Source: Streptomyces sp. CB02366
GTDB lineage: Bacteria > Actinomycetota > Actinomycetes > Streptomycetales > Streptomycetaceae
Direction: 5' to 3'
Assembly: GCF_001905905.1 (NCBI RefSeq)
Contig: NZ_LIVT01000020.1
Span: 33,410-93,342, forward strand
DNA length: 59,933 bases
Below, in pieces: positions 59,499-59,933 of the stretch. The notes under the pieces are model-generated. The model was not told the origin of the DNA, did not search any database, and saw nothing but the letters and a program-made list of their open reading frames with translations. The first letter of the stretch is position 1. Each line of letters opens with the position of its first letter. The position numbers and the translations under genes were made by a program.

Positions 59499-59933
59499 GG
59501 CTGCGGCCCCTCTCGATCGGGCTTCAGCATCGCAGAGGTGCGGGCGCAGCGAGTGGGCATCGGACAAGTTCGCGTCACATTGACACTTACAAGATGTGTG
59601 TGCAGCGCGCCAAGTCAAGGGGCGGGCCAGGGGAGTCGGGGCGCTCATGCACCCTGACGGCTCAGTAGTGCATCGTCTGGTGTTGGCAGAGGCGTACGGA
59701 GGATTGAACGACGGCGCGGACAAGACCTTCCGTTGAGCGGCCGGGCCGAAGCGCATGTGTGCTGGGTCGGTTGTTACAGGTTCCTCTACCTCATCAAGGC
59801 ACCCGGCTGCGCTCCGCTCCGCCGGGCGCGCTTCCCGGCTCTGGCTCTGCCCGCGCTCCTGCCTTCGCCCGCTCTGCGCTGCCGCCGCCGACGCGCGCCC
59901 ACAACGGGATATGAACTTGCTCCGCTTTGACGG
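59499..59933. other. 435-bp right end with no recognised gene
   Basis: Near 59578-59604 there is an unusual AT-rich stretch, TTGACACTTACAAGATGTGT, containing a -35-like TTGACA and an imperfect ACAC...GTGT dyad. It may be a promoter or operator for the NUDIX gene or for a gene to the right. From 59790 the sequence is pyrimidine-rich CGCTCC/GCTCTG low-complexity DNA, typical of noncoding Streptomyces DNA. The window ends here. Confidence 0.45.

Noticed and set aside
54621..59933. Integrated element bounded by a duplicated tRNA-Arg 3' end
   Set aside because: I found no second copy of the GTTCGAATCCTGCC segment and no integrase in the window; kept only as a weak possibility.
59790..59933. Pyrimidine-rich end of window as part of a gene or repeat element
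   Set aside because: Short and cut by the window edge, with only low-complexity GCTCC/GCTCTG content.

Overview
The window is high-GC DNA (well over 70 percent G+C in most genes) with GTG, TTG and CTG starts. It carries a Streptomyces-type gene set: an HrdD-like sigma factor, SepX/GlpR, a tricorn-like protease, alpha-lytic/streptogrisin-type proteases, XRE regulators and many divergent regulator/transporter pairs. It most likely comes from the chromosome of a Streptomyces or a close relative. I count about 50 protein genes or remnants and two tRNAs (Ala-CGC on the minus strand at 19430-19502, Arg-CCT on the plus strand at 54549-54621). I saw no rRNA, CRISPR array, transposase or integrase.

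Layout. 1-7000: an RND/MMPL exporter with its TetR repressor, diverging from a tricorn-like S41 protease, then a CsbD-like stress protein. 7100-11450: a three-gene, ATGA-coupled oxidation operon (Baeyer-Villiger-type monooxygenase, alpha/beta hydrolase, short-chain dehydrogenase) facing a MerR regulator. 11580-19430: exonuclease III, acetyltransferases, a one-polypeptide sigma factor/zinc-finger/membrane/CAP-domain fusion next to an XRE regulator, a secreted serine protease and an amino-acid permease. 19430-25000: tRNA-Ala and the actinobacterial cell-division and molybdopterin locus galU-glp-moaC-mogA-rimJ-like-sepX. 25000-37800: folate cyclo-ligase, penicillin acylase family protein, K+/H+ antiporter, MFS exporter, FmdB-like protein, MTA phosphorylase, SAF-domain protein, P1 (NylC/DmpA-like) peptidase and a DUF6227-like protein. 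38000-46500: two DHA2 drug exporters with WYL and TetR regulators, HrdD, and a DODA-type dioxygenase with a MarR regulator. 46800-50540: an M6-like secreted metalloprotease, a degenerate acyl-CoA-ligase-like gene and a PadR/HAAS pair.

The right end (50800-59900) is the accessory part. It holds a second-copy-type phenylalanyl-tRNA synthetase operon (pheST), with a beta subunit that lacks the usual N-terminal tRNA-binding OB insertion. This operon sits just after what looks like a remnant of a TrmB/LuxR-type regulator. After tRNA-Arg comes a compact cluster on the minus strand: two small Cys-containing proteins (the second apparently frameshifted), a radical SAM/SPASM enzyme, and a 45-residue peptide gene whose ATG overlaps the enzyme stop. 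A strong hairpin follows the peptide gene, and then an aminoglycoside-phosphotransferase-like gene. A divergent XRE/TPR regulator and a NUDIX hydrolase complete it, with a TTACCC-N5-GGGTAA palindrome between regulator and operon. This looks like an undescribed RiPP (ribosomally made, post-translationally modified peptide) system and is the strongest candidate for a new biological system here.

Functional assignments come from reading motifs and recalling families; no database search was run.
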